From NCBI GenBank assembly GCA_964502095.1, contig CAZCUF010000014.1:1-64000 (forward strand): 64,000 nucleotides of DNA, in the 5' to 3' direction. The DNA is from JACPVF01 sp964502095 (GTDB lineage Bacteria > Chloroflexota > Anaerolineae > Anaerolineales > Villigracilaceae). This document shows, piece after piece, positions 62,801 to 64,000 of this stretch. The notes beneath the pieces were generated by a model. That model worked only from the letters and a program-made list of their open reading frames with translations. It was not told the DNA's origin and did not search any database. How positions within the stretch are numbered: position 1 is the first letter of the stretch; each line of letters opens with the position of its first letter. The position numbers and the translations under genes are program-made.

Positions 62801-64000
62801 AGGCTTCCGCCGCTGAATGAAAATGAAGTGTCTCCCGGCGTAGCGCTGATCGTACCGCCGCACGTGCCGACGTTCGGATTGGCCGGATTGGCTATATACA
62901 TACCGCCGCCCGTGCCTTGCGGAAGATTATCAGTGAAGGCAATGCCCGATAACGCGACCGAGTTCGGGTTCGAGAGTTGAATCGTCAAGGTCGAGGCTGA
63001 ACCGCCGAAAACGGTGAGCGGATTGAATCCTTTGACCACGTTAATAGTAATGGCGAGGATGCGGAAAGTGGCGGAAGCGGCTTGCGGATTTTTGATCACG
63101 GTCGAGGTACCGTGAATCGTGCCCGAAACATTATTGGCGGGAACCGTATTGGTATATGTGGCGTTTGTGCCTTTGCCGATCACATCCACGGTTATCGTGC
63201 AGATGCCCGCCACGCTCCCAACCTGGGCCGGGATTGTGCCTCCACTTAATGAAATAGCTTGCGTCCCTGCCGCGGCGGTGACTGTTCCGCTTCCACAAGT
63301 GGTGCTGGCGTTCGGCGCAGGCGCGATGACCACGCCATTGGTGAGACTGCCCGGCAGAGTGTCCGACATGGACACGTTATCCAATTGATTGATGTTTGTA
63401 TTGGTCAGCTTGATGGTCAGTGTGGAGATACCATTTGGATTAACTGTGGAAGGCGCAAAGGCTTTGCTCACAGACAAGCCGCTGACCGTCAGGTTTGCGC
63501 TGATATTGCCGGAAAGGTTGCGATTCTCCGCATCCGAAATATTGGCCGGGGAAATCGTGTTGGTGAAGACGCCCGCGGTACTGCTGGTAATATTGACGGT
63601 TAAAGTACAGGTTTTACCGGCTAGAATGCTTGCGCCGCTATAAGTGAGAAGCGTATCGCCCGCGGCGGGAGCAAATGATGAACCCACACAATTTGCATTT
63701 TTTGTGGCGGCTGGAGGGGAATCCACTTGCACGCCGCTGGGCAATGCGTCTGAGATCGAGAAATTTGTGATGTTCGTATCCGCCGGGGCGGTGATGTTAA
63801 TGGTCAATTTGGATGTGCCGCCGAGCGCGATGGTGCTGGGGCCGAAACTCTTACTGCCCGTCAATCCATCCCCTACATCATAGACGGTAATGTTCGATGA
63901 ACCGGCGATCACATTCGTTGCGCCCTGGTCGCTGGTGAGCGCGCCGGCTGGAATGGAATTGGTGTAACTGGCCGCAGTGGAGGAGGTCACAATGGCCGTG
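56827..64000 (-). CDS. Giant DUF11-repeat surface protein with C-terminal sortase domain, 5' end outside window
   Basis: The frame is open to the right edge (no stop before base 64000), so the protein exceeds 2387 residues. Numbering from the GTG at 63990, it has about 17 beta-sandwich repeats of ~100-150 residues. Two types alternate: 'SKAFSP-TI--GGTSTLTFTV' units ending 'STNGGTGNTAS', and 'LVKS---Y-TAGDTI-YSY' units ending 'VTSN'. The last ~146 residues (from 2242) form a sortase domain: LWLEIPKLGVKISIVG, catalytic His2296 (VITAHVY), Cys2359 (LTLVTCKDYDE) and Arg2371/2372 (YLRRVAVGA). No LPXTG-type motif or C-terminal membrane helix is visible. I infer a surface fibre or adhesin with its own transpeptidase. 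Plus-strand ORFs across it are shadows. Confidence 0.88.
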   Translation of the reverse strand, partial: TAIVTSSTAASYTNSIPAGALTSDQGATNVIAGSSNITVYDVGDGLTGSKSFGPSTIALGGTSKLTINITAPADTNITNFSISDALPSGVQVDSPPAATKNANCVGSSFAPAAGDTLLTYSGASILAGKTCTLTVNITSSTAGVFTNTISPANISDAENRNLSGNISANLTVSGLSVSKAFAPSTVNPNGISTLTIKLTNTNINQLDNVSMSDTLPGSLTNGVVIAPAPNASTTCGSGTVTAAAGTQAISLSGGTIPAQVGSVAGICTITVDVIGKGTNATYTNTVPANNVSGTIHGTSTVIKNPQAASATFRILAITINVVKGFNPLTVFGGSASTLTIQLSNPNSVALSGIAFTDNLPQGTGGGMYIANPANPNVGTCGGTISATPGDTSFSFSGGSLAASANCSLTLSVSMNVNANLTNTIPVGGVTSTNGASNTQAASATLTNLPGASVNKVFGPNPILAGSGNSSTMTITIQNTGNFQLDGMGMTDTLPTGMTVASPPTASQCGGNVTFTSNSVTLANGVLAGSANCTVVVQVTAPTAGSFQNCIPANALTDNQDATNLTPACDTLTVIAPPAISKAFSPDTISAGGTSALTFTLTNPSANTVPLAGVSFTDTFPVGVTLASVPNASQCNGTVTSTANSVTLTGGSIPVDSSCTVIVSVTAAAGGTYLNTSDAVTSTNGGTGNTASDTLNVIAPPSISKTFSPDTINAGGTSTLTFTVTNPNASATLNGVAFTDAFPVGVQVANPPNESTNGCDESSTPAFAPAAGDISLSFSNGSIASGGTCTVSVDVTAAGGTHVNTSGAVNSTNGGTGNTASDTLTANGGGLSLVKSTTSAGYQSAGDTINYSYLLTNTGTITLYSPYTVTDNKTTVTCPLTPVSLAPLDTVTCTATYTVQAADVTNKSVTNTATATAQDANIGGNTVTSNQSSVTVPLESLSLIKSSSTAAYRTAGNTITYNYTLTNTGNVTLYAPFDISDDHIGSPLGTPFTCGSATSLAPGANVTCSRNYTVLAADVTAGSVTNIASASAKDSNDRTVTSNDSSVTVYAVIAPVISKAFSPATIPVGTISTLTFTITNPPSNAVTLTNVSFTDTFPSGMTVAIAPNSAQCGGTVTSTSNSITLNGGSIVPNGSCTVSANVIGAKSGDLNNTSGAVASTNGGTGNTASATLTVVSPPLISKSFSPSSTYLGNKSTLTFTVTAPAGNTVALNGVNFNDALPAGLQVANPPNASASAGCGSPIFTPSAGDTTLAFSGGTIAVDGTCILTVDVAPTAAGTYNNTTNPIASTNGGTGATSNTATLTVDQAADLSITKTDGKLSVGRGENVTYAVVVNNAGPSDVTGASVFDTFPSSLTNVTWSCTPGTGAACTASGSGNISDTVNIPAGSNVTYTVSATVSNAATTNIVNTASIVAPAGVTDSNSSNNSATDTDHLNRLTIAKSASPTAYATVGTTINYSYTITNDGTSTLSAPFSVTDDKVTPSCTPPATLAPTQSFACAASHTVTQADLDAGSITNSVSATAKDEDGDAVASNTDSKTVTATQSPSLNLVKSVVSGNPYNTVGGTVAYSYVVKNDGNVTLTGPFAVSDDKTTVTCPPTASLAPNATITCTASYSVTQNDLDSGSIVNTASASGYFGTTPVTSNTASQTVNATQDKELTLVKSITSGNPYTSTGDSIQYSYLLTNSGNVTLTGNGTGGVFTVTDDKTTVTCPATPVSLAPGDSVTCTSTYTVVTGDMGGSVVNHATAHALFGSAPVDSNQDTQTAYGSPVLAVTKDDGLSIVAPNAQLEYTLTASNNSLQDSTGIQLVDTIPNGTSFVSATNGGLFNNGTSQITWPSFDLTAGTSTQFKVKVQVADATQIQSGNITSITNQAHVQDDGTHSAGTPVQASASDTDQIAINGVKNLTGTEQAGSTTPNVLIGEILDYQINIDIPNGTINDLQAVDVLDRGLAFVGCDLTTPVVSTNLTIAQNPCTDPTALTVQAEPIIDTNPASDNAGRHITFDFGQVQNTSGSIQTLTLNYRVIVLDIQDNVDGVQGLKNHVEWIWSGGTLAGEAQGVNITEPKLTIDKTVSPGVAALGSIVTYTIEIKHASNSSAPAYDVTVTDNIPVGLTLDQTSVQVTGSSGLPAPVITTTSNLLTVYWASFPLADDAKITFDATFIGPPPVVNTASVDWSSLQIDPNPRLQAQSPYNRHSTERRYDPNDQTVNDYRAETSATLSIPHSPGTGFAPNQVTLLPVQPKENAYQSLGALWLEIPKLGVKISIVGVPLDSKNEWDLTWLSNQAGYLNGTAYPTHAGNSVITAHVYLADGLPGPFFNLSKLRYGDQIIVHLAGQSYIYQVRENRVISPKDISVFKHQDYPWLTLVTCKDYDEATDTYLRRVAVGAVLVKIQNDAK

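Noticed and set aside
57103..63883. Many long plus-strand open frames (for example 57655-58476) opposite the giant repeat protein
   Set aside because: They mirror the repeat structure of the minus-strand gene, have no recognisable motifs or ribosome binding sites, and arise from its codon bias.

Overview
The window looks like a chromosomal segment of a Chloroflexota bacterium, most likely class Anaerolineae. This rests on gene content only: FMN-riboswitch-controlled riboflavin-type ABC transporter genes, SpoVS in a genome with no other visible sporulation gene, a T-box-controlled valS, a b6-type quinol oxidoreductase with a fused multihaem c subunit, many lipoproteins and Tat substrates, a sortase domain, sharp TATAAT -10 boxes, and families of short palindromic repeats lodged inside housekeeping genes. 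No rRNA or tRNA gene was seen, so the taxonomy is inference.

Layout. 0-8.1 kb, mostly minus strand: a pyrimidine cluster (pyrE, a D-2-hydroxyacid dehydrogenase, pyrF, pyrB, pyrC) mixed with toxin-antitoxin-like pairs (hicBA, a nucleotidyltransferase pair, a BrnT-like pair) and rich in repeats. 8.9-17.3 kb: energy metabolism, with isocitrate dehydrogenase, a cupredoxin-like lipoprotein, a Rieske/cytochrome b6/subunit IV-cytochrome c operon, and sdhCDAB on the other strand. 17.3-25.2 kb: a DUF1697 protein, a C39-like/SH3 protein, three glycosyltransferases and a deoxynucleoside kinase. 25.2-30.2 kb: a lamin-tail-domain secreted protein, spoVS, a gene-free region with phased DnaA boxes (candidate replication origin), a second deoxynucleoside kinase, a DsbA-like protein and a MITE-like repeat. 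30.3-41.9 kb: msrPQ, two STAS proteins around an S51-type peptidase, an aldehyde dehydrogenase, an SDR lacking its catalytic lysine, comEC, and two tandem epimerase/DUF2867 proteins. 41.9-45.5 kb: a cobalamin-riboswitch operon (btuF, btuC, an acetyltransferase, btuD). 45.6-48.9 kb: T-box leader and valS, both carrying repeat insertions. 49-56.8 kb: a ClC transporter, a MarR regulator with a visible operator, ferredoxin, a two-gene sphingoid-base module (serine palmitoyltransferase plus a KDSR-like reductase), and an FMN-riboswitch ABC operon (ribX, ribY, ATPase). 56.8-64 kb: one giant surface protein, open at its 5' end, with about 17 DUF11-like repeats and a catalytic-looking sortase domain at its C-terminus.

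How the genes work together. The pyr genes give most of de novo UMP synthesis; pyrD and carAB are not in the window. The Sdh and b6-type complexes form quinone reduction and oxidation steps of one respiratory chain. The riboswitch operons import cobalamin and a flavin-type substrate. The glycosyltransferases, the sphingoid-base pair and the giant sortase protein all point to an elaborate cell envelope.

The strongest candidates for something new are the DUF11-repeat/sortase fusion, the eukaryote-like KDSR next to SPT, the phased DnaA-box region, the chimeric DUF1905/PyrE-tail gene beside pyrE, and the recurrent in-frame insertion of repeats into pyrF, pyrC and valS.
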